A stretch of 64,000 nt of DNA from an uncultured Clostridia bacterium (GCA_944391215.1 CALXSR010000037.1:56490-120489); one strand, 5' to 3'. Positions 17,191 through 26,354 are shown, numbered from the stretch's first letter. The notes: generated by a model not told the origin, from the sequence alone. Numbers and translations are program-made.

Positions 17191-18337
17191 ATGAAAAAGT
17201 ATTGCGATTATTAGCTGTGATGACAATGGCAATTTGTTTGATAGCAGCCCCCGCTTTTGCCCAGGATAAGCAAGTAAATGTTAATTTTGTTATTATCAGT
17301 CACGACGGTGGCGATTACGGTTTTTCCGATAACGATTGGCAGGAATTGTTAACCAGACAATATGCAGAAGGTAGCCGCATTACTTTTTTCCCGGCGTAAA
17401 ATTACATGGTAAATATCAAAATTTGCCTGTTGTTTGGAAATTAGAAGAAGATTGCCAAAGCACGGCTGCTTCGAATAATAACTACTGTGTGGTAGACGTA
17501 ATGAAACAAAATTTAGCCCAAGAAGGTTTAACCTTTTATGCACATGTTGGCGCATGTGCCGAACCGAAAGTGCAAGTTACGTTCCAAATCATCAATCATG
17601 ACGGCGGCGACTATGGCTTTGTGGTAAACGGGCAAGGGCAAGATAGTATTGTGATGGAATATGAAGCGGGTGCACGCATTACAGCTTTCACTGGCGTAAA
17701 ACCCAATGGCAAATACAATAACTTATTGACGGAATGGAAACGCGACGAAGATTGCGAAAGCGAAAAGGTTTCTGTAGATAGAAACGGCATCTCTTAGGTT
17801 GATTTTAGCAAAGATATGCATGTGGAAAACGGTATGGTACTTTATGCGCATATGGAACTTTGTGATGATGAATTGTGCGAACATGGAGAATATTCTGCTA
17901 CCTGTGAAATTTGCAATGGTTTTGTTTGTGAACATGGCAATGACCCGGACAGCTGCTTAATTTGCCATCCAAACCAAGGTGGCGACAATAACCAAGGTGG
18001 AGACGATAACCAAGGTGGCGACAATAACCAAGGTAGCGACGATAACCAAGGTAGCAACGATAACCAAGGTGGCGATGATAACCAAGGTAGCGACAACAAC
18101 CAAGACAGCAACGAAAAACCTGTTGTAAGCGGTGGCGCACATAAGTGGTCCGATGATTCCCCCGGCAAAGCTAGCGATGGCGGTACTGGATTACGCAATC
18201 AAAACCAACAAGTAGAAAATATGGAAGACAAGGAAACGCCTTTGGCTGGTTTGCCTTTTGACATGTTTGGCAATAGCGGTGCTGAACAAAACAATGGTTC
18301 CTGGTCGGTAATGGTAAAAACCTCCTTGTTCTTCTAG
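17191..18337 (+). pseudogene. Decayed secreted repeat protein (two frameshifts, one stop)
   Basis: GGAGG precedes ATG 17191. One base appears missing at about 17200, since restoring it gives MKKLLRLLAVMTMAICLIAAPAFAQ, a perfect signal peptide. A second single-base loss lies in the T/C run near 17385-17391. An in-frame TAG follows at 17795-17797. Corrected, the protein has two copies of a domain (VNFVIISHDGGDYGF... and VTFQIINHDGGDYGF..., each ending KLEEDC or KRDEDC). These are followed by a Cys cluster (CEHGEYSATCEICNGFVCEHG), eight six-residue NQGGDN/NQGSDD repeats and a tail with ETPLAGLP. The last motif recalls the region before sortase motifs, but no LPXTG or anchor follows. Confidence 0.82.
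17972..18115 (+). repeat. Eight 18-bp tandem repeats (NQGGDN/NQGSDD)
   Basis: Units AACCAAGGTRGCRACRAT repeat eight times without a gap inside the decayed surface-protein gene, keeping the frame. The last unit is diverged (AAGACAGCAACGAA). Confidence 0.9.
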
Positions 18338-18484
18338 TATCCGATGTCTGCAATCAAGTAATAAAGAGTCATTCCTTTTTTAGCGTGGAATTTGGTACGG
18401 GAATTGATTTGTTCAAGAAATTGATTGGAAAAAATGATTTGAGCAAAAATTGCTTGCAGAAAGAAAAAAGAGAATAAAGATAAT

Positions 18485-18512
18485 AAAAAAGAGCGGTAAC
18501 ACCGCTCTTTTA
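18485..18512. terminator. Terminator after the decayed surface-protein gene
   Basis: GAGCGG (18491-18496) pairs with CCGCTC (18502-18507), extended by A/T pairs, with T-rich sequence after it on the plus strand. Confidence 0.75.
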
Positions 18513-18576
18513 TTATTTCCAATTTTTAGCCCAATTAGGCGCTTACCCGGTACCCGGTTGCCTTTGGTTTTTCGCC

Positions 18577-18790
18577 GAACGAAACATTTGCCGAATGCCT
18601 TTGGTTTTTGCCCAATTAGATGTTCTCTGGGCACATTTGATTTTACTGGCGCATAGGCGTTAGGCGTTTGCCGGCGCTTTGGCTTTTTACTGCATTGGCT
18701 ATTTTCTGGTATTTTTGGCTTTTAGCCGAACCAAACGCTTGCCGGGTGCCTTTGGTTTTCTGCCGCATTAGGCGTTCGCTGAACAAGCGG
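18577..18790 (+). repeat. Degenerate spacer repeats
   Basis: A segment of about 57 bp at 18577 (GCCGAACGAAACATTTGCCG, then TGCCTTTGGTTTTTGCC) recurs at 18727 (GCCGAACCAAACGCTTGCCG, then TGCCTTTGGTTTTCTGCC). Shorter copies of TTTGGTTTTT/TTGGCTTTTT elements lie between. No gene lies in 18338-18897. Confidence 0.65.
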
Positions 18791-18897
18791 AACAATTTGC
18801 CTTTTGCTGCCGCATTAGATTCTTGCCGGATATTTGCTTTTTACCCATAATCAGCTGCCTACCGCGTATCCTTGCTTTTCCTTTTGCCGGGATTATT

Positions 18898-19338
18898 TTA
18901 TAAATCCCGTACCATTTGCACATAATGCAAAACGGAAAAGCCCATTTTTTCGTATAATTTCATGGCTCTGGTATTGCTGGGCGTGGCTTCCAAGCGGAAG
19001 CGCTTAAAAGTAGGACCGTATTCTTTTTCAATAAAGGCAAAATACTCTTTGCCTAAGCCCTGACTACGGAACGGTTTTTTAATGAACGCTTCTTCCAAAA
19101 AGGCGCTCATACCACCCACTTCCGGGGAAAAGGAAATCGATACTAAAGCATAACCGGCAATTTGCCCTTCTTTTTCAAAAATATAGCCTCTGGCATAAGG
19201 GCCCTTTTTCATAACTTCCGTAAAAGTTGCCGCAAAACAATCGTCCCCAATCACGTGGTCGCAAGCATCGCTGCGGTAAAATTCATGGCACATGGCCATA
19301 AATTCATCGCGGTCTTGTAATTGCATTTCTCGAATCAT
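18898..19338 (-). CDS. GNAT family N-acetyltransferase
   Basis: A 146-residue acetyl-CoA-dependent acetyltransferase. ATG 19338 is chosen because AAGGAGGG lies 5 bases upstream. The GNAT core is visible: IAGYALVSISF (strand 4), the AcCoA loop EEAFIKKPFRSQGLGKEYF (motif A, R/Q-x-x-G-x-G/A variant), and RLEATPSNTRAMKLYEKMGF (motif B). The substrate is unknown. Upstream lies a repeat array, not another gene. Confidence 0.9.
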   Translation of the reverse strand: MIREMQLQDRDEFMAMCHEFYRSDACDHVIGDDCFAATFTEVMKKGPYARGYIFEKEGQIAGYALVSISFSPEVGGMSAFLEEAFIKKPFRSQGLGKEYFAFIEKEYGPTFKRFRLEATPSNTRAMKLYEKMGFSVLHYVQMVRDL

Positions 19339-19374
19339 GCCATCCCTCCTTACTCCTAATACATACGACTTTTG

Positions 19375-19700
19375 GTTGAGATTTTCCTGCACTCATTTTG
19401 AAACCAAATGGCCGCCGATATGCGTACGCGGTACCTTTTTTGAAGGTTCTTGTGTTCTTTTGATAACCCAACTATTTTGCCGGTATGTGCACGCAGTACC
19501 TTTTTGGGGGTTCCTGTGTCTTTTGGTAACCCAGCTATTTTTCGATGCGCGGATACAGATACCCTTTATTCGGGATGCTGCTGCAGCTCCATTTTTCACT
19601 CAATGATTACCGATACGTGTGTGCAGTACCTTTTCCCTGCAGGTTTCTGCATTTCATTTTGAAAGCAAAGTGCTGTTGGTATGCCTGGGCAAATCCCTAA
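19375..19700 (+). repeat. Five-unit degenerate tandem array upstream of the GNAT gene
   Basis: Units of 64-67 bp begin near 19375, 19441, 19505, 19570 and 19636. Each has a GGTTTCTG(C/T)-like opening, an ATTTTGAAA/CTTTTGATAACC-like middle, and an end such as GCGTACGCGGTACC, GTGCACGCAGTACC, GTGTGCAGTACC. No gene lies in 19339-19735. Confidence 0.75.
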
Positions 19701-19735
19701 ACTCAATGGCGGCCGGCGGCGCATATGGACGCCTT

Positions 19736-20722
19736 TTAATCGGGGTTATCCTGCATTAGCCAATTCTTTTGTATAAAGCGGCCGTATACTTCATACGCTT
19801 CCGTGATGGTAATAAAGGCGGAGGGGTCGATGTCGTGGATCAATTCTTTTAAAGGCGTTAATTCAAAACGACTGACCACGCAAATTAAAACGTCGCGATC
19901 CTTATGTGTAAAGGCGCCTTCCCCTTTTAGGATGGTAACGCCGCGATGTAAATCGATATTGATGGCGTGGGCCACGGCTTCCCCTTGGGTGGTGATGATG
20001 GTAGCGGATCGCTTGCGGTTTAAGCCTTCTATGACTTTATCCATGACAATGGCCATAATATAAATATTGACGATGGTATACATACCGCGTTCAAAACCAA
20101 AAATAAGAGCGGCGGCGCCTACGATGAAAATATTAAAAATAATATTGACCGCCCCAATGCTGATATCGGAATGATTTTTTAAGATGATGGCTATTAAGTC
20201 TACTCCGCCAAAGGAGCCGTAGTTTTTAATCACAATGCCGCAGGCAATCCCAATTAAAACGCCCCCGAACAAACAGGCCATTAAAGTGTTGTCCGTATAA
20301 ACGGGCATATAAGGGGTAATAAAATTTAAAATGAGCGTTTGCGAAACAATGCAAAGGCCGGAGAAAAATAAAAAACGTTTGGAAAGTTCGCGGTAAGCCC
20401 AAATAAATAAAGGCACGTTTAAAATGAATAAATAAGTACCCACCGGCAACTGCGGGAAAAAATGGGCCAACAAAGTAGCAATCCCGGTGATGCCGCTTGG
20501 TAAAAAGTTGTTCGGAATAATAAAAGTGGTAAGACCCACCGAATAAATGAAAGATGCGACCAGGGTTAAAAAAATGGCTACGCCATAGCGCATCAGTTTT
20601 TTACGGCTCAGCGGTTTTTTGGCCGCGGGTTCCTTTTTGCTATCGGTTGGCGGCTTTATAACAGTGGGCTTTTGGCTCACATCGATGGTAATATTTTCCG
20701 ACTTATTTTCTGTTTGAATCAT
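19736..20722 (-). CDS. YitT family membrane protein
   Basis: A 328-residue protein with a charged, Pro/Lys-rich cytoplasmic head (1-45), five to six membrane helices (about 48-225, with NNFLPSGITGIATLL and NYGSFGGVDLIAIIL, the conserved YitT/DUF161 glycine loops), and a C-terminal DUF2179 domain (RSATIITTQGEAVAHAI..., RGVTILKGEGAFTHKDRDVLICVVSR). The family is widespread in Bacillota and its substrate is unknown. AAAGGGG precedes ATG 20722. It is divergent from the next gene. Confidence 0.93.
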   Translation of the reverse strand: MIQTENKSENITIDVSQKPTVIKPPTDSKKEPAAKKPLSRKKLMRYGVAIFLTLVASFIYSVGLTTFIIPNNFLPSGITGIATLLAHFFPQLPVGTYLFILNVPLFIWAYRELSKRFLFFSGLCIVSQTLILNFITPYMPVYTDNTLMACLFGGVLIGIACGIVIKNYGSFGGVDLIAIILKNHSDISIGAVNIIFNIFIVGAAALIFGFERGMYTIVNIYIMAIVMDKVIEGLNRKRSATIITTQGEAVAHAINIDLHRGVTILKGEGAFTHKDRDVLICVVSRFELTPLKELIHDIDPSAFITITEAYEVYGRFIQKNWLMQDNPD

Positions 20723-21661
20723 GAAAATACGCCCCTTTCCAATAAAATTTCAAATTTTCCCAGGAAATCGGATGAGAAAAAGCAAATACTATATGGTTAT
20801 GACAGCTATCTGGAAACCAGGGTTCAATTATATGATAGTTTTTCCAAAAAAGAAAGAAAAAGAAGTATTCGTAAAATTATAAAAAGTCAGGGGGAAAAAA
20901 GGGTGTTTCCCATTTTACACACTTATTTTGCCAGACAAATTTGTCAAAAAGAAAATAGTTTAATCGGCTTGGGCGCCATTTTACCGGATCTTGGCACTTT
21001 AATGGGCTTGGAGCGCAAGGCTGCCCATGAAATGGGGCAATATCTTTTGCCTTTTTGTCGAGAGCATTATCCGCAACAGTTGGATTTTGCCCTGGCTTAT
21101 GCCAGCCATGGGACCAAACCCGCTTGTTTGGATTATTTTGCTGATGAAAATTGGCAAAAAGGCCCCAAAGGCTATTGCTTTCAAAAGGCGGAACACTATA
21201 AAGAACGTGTAAAAGAAGCCTGCAATTTACCGGACATGTGGGCAATTTGGAAGGGCCATAATTTTGTGGAAATGAGCTTTGAATTGCTTACTTTACAAGA
21301 AGATAGCCGCAGCAATCGTTTTTTATTACGCTGTTTAGAAGATAAAAATGCCATAGAAGAAGCGATTACCATTTATCACGCTTTTTGCGGGGTGGATAAA
21401 AACGCCATGCGCCAGGCCGTTTTAAAAAGCCGGGAAATTTTTTGTATTGAAATTGTAACACCCGAACATTTGGCGTTGCATTATGCCAGACAGCTGTATC
21501 GCCGCCATGAAATTACCGGGGTGCAAATAGAAAAAGCGGCGCGTATTATAGAGGATATGCAAAAGGATTTATGCGCTGATTTTGTCCCTTTTTTACAGGA
21601 AGCCGCCCGGGAAAGCAAAAAAGCATTAGCGCCTTATTTGATTGAAAAAGAGCAGTTTTAA
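20672..21661 (+). CDS. Hypothetical helical protein with conserved His/Asp/Glu motifs
   Basis: Not assigned. The frame spans 329 codons, but the first 17 lie antisense to the yitT start and have no ribosome site. The convincing part begins near 20790 (GYDSYLETRVQLYDSF). No ATG, GTG or TTG lies between, so the start is unresolved or lost. A different frame has ATG 20772 followed by a stop. The body contains LGAILPDLGTLMG, AAHEMGQYLLPFC, ASHGTKPACLDYF and KGHNFVEM, a pattern of Asp, His and Glu in an all-helical protein that recalls zinc-dependent phospholipase C-like hydrolases. That resemblance is weak. A long purine-rich spacer with three TGTAAC elements follows. Confidence 0.6.
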   Translation: MAHIDGNIFRLIFCLNHENTPLSNKISNFPRKSDEKKQILYGYDSYLETRVQLYDSFSKKERKRSIRKIIKSQGEKRVFPILHTYFARQICQKENSLIGLGAILPDLGTLMGLERKAAHEMGQYLLPFCREHYPQQLDFALAYASHGTKPACLDYFADENWQKGPKGYCFQKAEHYKERVKEACNLPDMWAIWKGHNFVEMSFELLTLQEDSRSNRFLLRCLEDKNAIEEAITIYHAFCGVDKNAMRQAVLKSREIFCIEIVTPEHLALHYARQLYRRHEITGVQIEKAARIIEDMQKDLCADFVPFLQEAARESKKALAPYLIEKEQF

Positions 21662-21677
21662 GATGTTCTGCTTCTAT

Positions 21678-21704
21678 TGTAACAAATGTAACCAAAAGTG
21701 TAAC
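21678..21704 (+). promoter_or_regulatory. Three TGTAAC direct repeats upstream of folD
   Basis: TGTAAC occurs at 21678, 21687 and 21699, about 80 bases before the folD start. This could be a regulator-binding array. No matching regulator is known from the window. Confidence 0.3.
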
Positions 21705-21783
21705 AAAAAGATGAGAAAAATGCGTGTAAATAAAGTAAAGTTTTTCATAAAATAAAGTTTTTTCATATTGAGGGGGATTTTTT

Positions 21784-22650
21784 TTGAGCACAGTATTAAC
21801 CGGAAAAGAAGTGGCGCAAGCCATCAAGGAAGATTGCCGCCTGCGGGTGGAACTTTTACAAAAAGACCATATTTATCCCAAATTAGCCGTCTTGCGCTTA
21901 GGGCAGCGGGCGGACGATATCAATTATGAAAACAGCATTTTAAAAAATGCGCAAAATTTAGGCATTGCCAGCCAAAGCGTCACCTTGCCGGAAAGTTGTT
22001 TGCAGCAAGAATTGGAAGACGTGCTGGACCGTTTGAGCGCCGATCCGCATATTCACGGCATTTTGTTGTTTTGCCCTTTGCCCAAACAAATTGATACCAA
22101 GGCGGCTTTGCAGCATTTAAATCCGGCCAAAGATATCGATGGTTTGACTTATGGCAACTATGCCCATATTTATGCCGGCGATCGGGAGGGGTTTGCGCCT
22201 TGCACGCCCAGTGCGGTTATGGCCTTGCTGGATTTTTATCATATTGCGGTGGCCGGCAAAAATGTGTTGGTCATTGGCCGCTCTTTGGTGGTGGGGAAAC
22301 CTTTGGCTATGTTATTGTTGGGACAAAATGCGACGGTGACGGTGGCGCATAGCAAAACCGAACAACTGCCGGCTCTTTGTCAAAAAGCGGATATTGTTTG
22401 CGCTGCGGTTGGGCGGGCTAATTTTGTGGACGATACTTTTGTTAGCGAAAACCAAATTGTGATTGACGTGGGCGTCAATGCCGATCCAAAACGGGAAAAC
22501 GCTGTTTGTGGTGATGTGGATTTTGCCAAAGTGCAGGATAAGGTAGCAGCCATTACGCCGGTGCCGCGCGGTGTGGGTTCCGTTACCACTGCTATTTTAT
22601 TGCGCAATACGGTGATTGCGGCGGAACGCATGGCCAACCGGGAAGGATAA
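21784..22650 (+). CDS. folD: Methylene-THF dehydrogenase/cyclohydrolase
   Basis: Bifunctional cytoplasmic enzyme of one-carbon metabolism interconverting 5,10-methylene-, methenyl- and 10-formyl-THF. The 288-residue protein shows PKLAVLRLGQRADDINYEN, GILLFCPLPKQID, PAKDIDGLT, PCTPSAVMALL, the NAD(P) motif VIGRSLVVGKPLAMLLL and TPVPRGVGSVTTAILL. It uses TTG 21784 after GAGGGGG. The usual YxxxK active-site spacing (E. coli Tyr50/Lys54) is not met: here the Tyr is followed by ENSILK, a spacing also seen in part of the clostridial FolD group, from memory. Confidence 0.94.
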   Translation: MSTVLTGKEVAQAIKEDCRLRVELLQKDHIYPKLAVLRLGQRADDINYENSILKNAQNLGIASQSVTLPESCLQQELEDVLDRLSADPHIHGILLFCPLPKQIDTKAALQHLNPAKDIDGLTYGNYAHIYAGDREGFAPCTPSAVMALLDFYHIAVAGKNVLVIGRSLVVGKPLAMLLLGQNATVTVAHSKTEQLPALCQKADIVCAAVGRANFVDDTFVSENQIVIDVGVNADPKRENAVCGDVDFAKVQDKVAAITPVPRGVGSVTTAILLRNTVIAAERMANREG

Positions 22651-22850
22651 GACAAAAATTTCCTATTTCCGCATATGGTGCGAGTGGTTGGGCGAATTGA
22701 CTAGGGAAATTGACGCGGGAAGGGACCATGGAACGGTTGGTTTGGTTTGCAAGACGAAAAATTCCTGTTTCAACATATGATGTGCGAGTGGATGGGTGAA
22801 TTGATTTGGCGAATTGATCAGGGGGTAGGAACATGGAGCGGTCGGTTTTG
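22649..22850 (+). repeat. 102-bp imperfect duplication carrying the 5' end of the Cys-cluster gene
   Basis: Unit 1 (22649-22750) and unit 2 (22751-22850) match along their length: AAGACAAAAATTTCCTATTTC versus AAGACGAAAAATTCCTGTTTC would be one aligned pair, and both continue through GCGAGTGG. Unit 2 contains the real start (ATG 22833, GAGCGGTCGG); unit 1 has the matching relic ATG 22728 (GAACGGTTGG), whose frame stops after 23 codons. Confidence 0.8.
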
Positions 22851-23462
22851 GTGGAAATGAAAAAAATGTCCGACAATTTGGGAGAAAGTTTTTATTTTGA
22901 TGTGCATATTACCAAAGATAGCGCAACGGTGCAGGAATATATTGACGCCTTGAATGCGTTTCAAGAAACCTATATGCAATCTTGTTTGGGTTGCGGGAAC
23001 TGCTGCTATACCAGGGTGCCCTTATTATCGATTGATGTTTGGCATTATTTACGGGAATTTCCGCAGTTGGCGCAAACAGAAAAACCGCTGCATGCTTTTA
23101 TGTCCCGCTATGGTGAAGTTGTGGCGGCGGGGGAAACTTTGGATATGCAGCTGGCCAAAAAAGAAAACGGCGCTTGTATTTTTTTGCAGGAAGACGACCA
23201 AGCCTGTGCCGGCTATTCGGCCCGTGGTTTGGCCTGCCAAACCTATTTTTGCTTGCCGGAATCGGTTTTGGCCAAGGAGATCCGCAGCGCGGTAATTAAC
23301 CAAGGCATTGATGAATTAGCCCGTGCCTATTTGGCGGAAGAGGGCCAGGATACTTCCGCTTATGAAAAAAATGCCTACTGGGGAAAAAGAAGTTATAATA
23401 CGGTTTTATTAAAAGATATTTTGCCCCAAGAAATTTGGCAAAAAGCATTTTGCTGTCCATAA
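22833..23462 (+). CDS. YkgJ-type cysteine-cluster protein
   Basis: A 209-residue cytoplasmic protein of the zinc/iron-chelating (CxxCxxCC) family. SCLGCGNCCYTRVPLL lies near residues 50-65, and further cysteines are in GACIFL, QACAGY and LACQTYFC, giving the usual metal cluster set. The family has unknown or poorly defined roles, often beside Fe-S or peptidase genes. ATG 22833 follows GGGGGTAGG; ATG 22857 and 22866 are possible internal starts. The start and upstream 80 bases are duplicated next door (22649-22750). Confidence 0.87.
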   Translation: MERSVLVEMKKMSDNLGESFYFDVHITKDSATVQEYIDALNAFQETYMQSCLGCGNCCYTRVPLLSIDVWHYLREFPQLAQTEKPLHAFMSRYGEVVAAGETLDMQLAKKENGACIFLQEDDQACAGYSARGLACQTYFCLPESVLAKEIRSAVINQGIDELARAYLAEEGQDTSAYEKNAYWGKRSYNTVLLKDILPQEIWQKAFCCP

Positions 23463-23559
23463 AGAAGATGCAAGGAAGACTAAAAAGACTTCTTTTTACT
23501 TATACTAATACGAAAGAGTAGGAAGAAGAAAAAATAGATCGAATAGGAAGTGTTTTGCT

Positions 23560-25374
23560 GTGAAAAAACAAATGCCGAAGGCATTGAAACAACCCATAAA
23601 AAGAGAAGAGGTACCGGAAGAATATCGCTGGGATTTAAGCCCTTTGTACCAGGACGAGGAAGCGTTTGAACGTGATTTTCAAACCGTACAGGAAATGTTG
23701 AAAGAGGTGGCCGAGCTACCGGCCCGTTTTAGCCAAAGTGCTGAAGAAATGCTGGCTTGCCTACGTTATAAAGAAAGATTTGAACGGCTGTTGGAAAAAG
23801 CATATCTTTATGCTTCCTTAAAAAGAGACGAGGACAATACCAATGCCAAATATGTGGCTTTGCAGGATCGGGCGCAGAACTTAGCGGTGGCGGCCGGCGA
23901 GGCGTTTTCCTGGTTGGCGCCGGCTATTTTAGCGATGCCGCAACAAAAACTGGAAGAATGGTTGCAACAGGATAATTTTATGCCTTACCGCAAAAGCATT
24001 CAGGATATTTTAAAACGGAAACCGCATATTTTGCCGGAAAGAGAGGAAGCTTTGCTGGCGGCCACCGGGCAAATCAGCGGCATTGCCAACGATGCTTTTA
24101 CCATGTTAAACAATGCCGATATCACTTTTGCCGACGCCATTGATCAAAACGGACAAAGCCATTCTTTAACCCAGGGATCCTATATGAAACTGATGCAAAG
24201 CGAGGACCGGGAACTACGTAAAAGCGCCTTTACCAATTTATATGCTTCTTATGAAAAACAAAAAAATACCATTGCCGCTTTGCTTTCCGGGGCAGTGAAA
24301 CGGGATTGTTTTTATGCCAAAGCGCGCCGTTTCCCCAGCGCTTTAGAAGCTGCTTTGTTTGACGAGGATATTCCGACGCCGGTTTATGATAATTTGATTG
24401 CCGCAGTACGGGAAGCTTTGCCGGAATTCCACCGTTATTTGGAATTGCGTAAGGCCATGTTGGGGGTGGAAGAGCTGCATATGTATGATTTATATGCGCC
24501 TTTGATCGATAGCAAACCAAAGCGCATTCCTTACGAAGAGGCCAAAACCTTGGTGGCGGCCGGTTTAAAACCATTGGGAGAAAAATACGGGCAAGATTTG
24601 CAGGCCGGTTTAGAAGGCGGTTGGGTGGATGTTTATGAAAATATCGGTAAAACTTCCGGTGCGTATTCTTCCGGCGTTTATGATTCCAACCCTTATGTTT
24701 TGTTAAATTATCAGGAAAACTTGAACAGCGTATTTACTTTGGCGCATGAAATGGGCCATTCCATGCACTCTTTTTATAGTAAAAAGGAGCAGCCCTATGC
24801 TAATAGCTCTTATACCATCTTTTTGGCCGAAATTGCCTCCACGGTGAATGAAAATTTGCTGCTGCGCGATTTATTGGCCAAAGCGACCGATAAAAGGGAA
24901 AAGCTGATGTTGCTAAACCACTTCCTAGAAGATTTTCGCGCTACCGTATTCCGGCAGACCATGTTTGCCGAATTTGAAAAAATCATTCATGAAGAAGTGG
25001 AAAAAGGCGGCGCGCTGACGGAAGAATTTATGTCGCAAGTTTATCTACAGTTAAACGCCGATTACTTTGGCCCCGATGTGGTATTAGATGAACCGATTGC
25101 TTTGGAATGGGCGCGCATTCCCCATTTTTATCGCGGTTTTTATGTTTATAAATATGCCACCGGTTTTTCCGCGGCGATTGCCTTTGCCGGACGTATTTTA
25201 CAAGGAGAGCCGCAGGCGGTGGAAAAATACCTGGGCTTTTTGGCGGCCGGCGATAGCGATACGCCTTTGGCCATTTTACAAAAAGCCGGTTTGGATATGA
25301 GCAGTCCCGCTCCGATTACCGCGGCTTTGCAAGAGTTTTCCGCCATGATGCAGGAGATGGAAAATTTATTGTAA
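23560..25374 (+). CDS. pepF: Oligoendopeptidase F (M3B zinc peptidase)
   Basis: Cytoplasmic zinc metallopeptidase that trims oligopeptides of roughly 7-17 residues. The 604-residue protein has the N-terminal EEYRWDLSPLYQDEEAFERDF typical of PepF and the zinc motif LAHEMGHSMHSF (His396, Glu397, His400), with the third ligand Glu in FLAEIASTVNE. FDEDIPTPVYDNLI and FYRGFYVYKYATGFSAA are further family blocks. The start is GTG 23560 after GGAAG. It stands alone between the Cys-cluster gene and panB. Confidence 0.95.
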   Translation: MKKQMPKALKQPIKREEVPEEYRWDLSPLYQDEEAFERDFQTVQEMLKEVAELPARFSQSAEEMLACLRYKERFERLLEKAYLYASLKRDEDNTNAKYVALQDRAQNLAVAAGEAFSWLAPAILAMPQQKLEEWLQQDNFMPYRKSIQDILKRKPHILPEREEALLAATGQISGIANDAFTMLNNADITFADAIDQNGQSHSLTQGSYMKLMQSEDRELRKSAFTNLYASYEKQKNTIAALLSGAVKRDCFYAKARRFPSALEAALFDEDIPTPVYDNLIAAVREALPEFHRYLELRKAMLGVEELHMYDLYAPLIDSKPKRIPYEEAKTLVAAGLKPLGEKYGQDLQAGLEGGWVDVYENIGKTSGAYSSGVYDSNPYVLLNYQENLNSVFTLAHEMGHSMHSFYSKKEQPYANSSYTIFLAEIASTVNENLLLRDLLAKATDKREKLMLLNHFLEDFRATVFRQTMFAEFEKIIHEEVEKGGALTEEFMSQVYLQLNADYFGPDVVLDEPIALEWARIPHFYRGFYVYKYATGFSAAIAFAGRILQGEPQAVEKYLGFLAAGDSDTPLAILQKAGLDMSSPAPITAALQEFSAMMQEMENLL

Positions 25375-25507
25375 AAACAGATGGGTAAAACAGCTGGTAT
25401 AACAGGCTTGTTTTGCCCTTTCCCATTTTATGAAAGGACTTTGGCCGCCGGTGGCGAAATTCTAAAAAAAATACTTTTGATTGGAAAATAAGGAGTGAAA
25501 AATTGTC

Positions 25508-26344
25508 ATGACCAAAAAAAGAGTTGCCATTCCCGATTTAAACGATTATAAAGAGGCGGGGCGTAAATTGGCAATGATTACTGCCTACGATTATCCTACT
25601 GCCCGTATTGCGGCTGCTGCCGGGGCGGATATGATTTTGGTGGGGGATTCTTTGGGCAATGTGGTTTTGGGTTATGAAAGTACGGCCCCTGTTACTTTGC
25701 AGCAAATGGTGGAACATTGCCGGGCGGTAAAAAGGGGTGCGGATAATTGCTTGGTGATTTGCGATATGCCTTTCGGCACTTATGAAGTAAGCCGTGAGCA
25801 GGCTTTGCAATCAGCCATTACTTTGATGAAAGAAGGCGGCGCCGACGCCGTAAAATTAGAAGGCGGTTCGGCCTTTGCCCCGGTAATTAAAACATTAAGT
25901 TTGGCCGGTATCCCTGTTTTTGGTCATATCGGTTTAACCCCGCAAACATTATCGCAATTAGGCGGCCATCGGGTGCAGGGCAAAACGGAAGAATCGGCTT
26001 TGAGTTTATTGGAAGCGGCCCAGGATTTGGAAGAAGCCGGCGCGGTAGCTGTCGTTTTGGAATGTATTACCCAGGAAGTGGCCGGAAAAATTGATGAGGC
26101 TTTGGATATTCCCACCATTGGCATTGGGGCCGGCGCGGGGTGTTCCGGCCAGGTGCTGGTTTTCCACGATGTGGTGGGTTTAAACGACGCCTTTAAACCG
26201 CATTTTGTGAAACAGTATTTGCAGGGCGCGCAATTGATGAAAGAAGCGGTTGCATCTTTTTGCCAGGAAGTGCGATCCGGAGCTTTTCCAACTTTAGAAT
26301 ACTCTTTTCAAATGGAACCGGAGGAACGGAAAAAAATAGACTAG
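25508..26344 (+). CDS. panB: 3-methyl-2-oxobutanoate hydroxymethyltransferase
   Basis: First step of pantothenate synthesis: transfers hydroxymethyl from methylene-THF to 2-oxoisovalerate, giving ketopantoate. The 278-residue protein has the TIM-barrel motifs ITAYDYPTARIA, VGDSLGNVVLGY (metal Asp47), CDMPFGTY (Asp86), KLEGG (Glu118), GHIGLTPQ and IGIGAG. AAGGAG precedes ATG 25508. panE follows 10 bases later, so two consecutive steps form an operon; panC and panD are not in the window. The folD gene nearby supplies the cofactor but is not linked by transcript. Confidence 0.96.
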   Translation: MTKKRVAIPDLNDYKEAGRKLAMITAYDYPTARIAAAAGADMILVGDSLGNVVLGYESTAPVTLQQMVEHCRAVKRGADNCLVICDMPFGTYEVSREQALQSAITLMKEGGADAVKLEGGSAFAPVIKTLSLAGIPVFGHIGLTPQTLSQLGGHRVQGKTEESALSLLEAAQDLEEAGAVAVVLECITQEVAGKIDEALDIPTIGIGAGAGCSGQVLVFHDVVGLNDAFKPHFVKQYLQGAQLMKEAVASFCQEVRSGAFPTLEYSFQMEPEERKKID

Positions 26345-26354
26345 GGGGCAGCTT

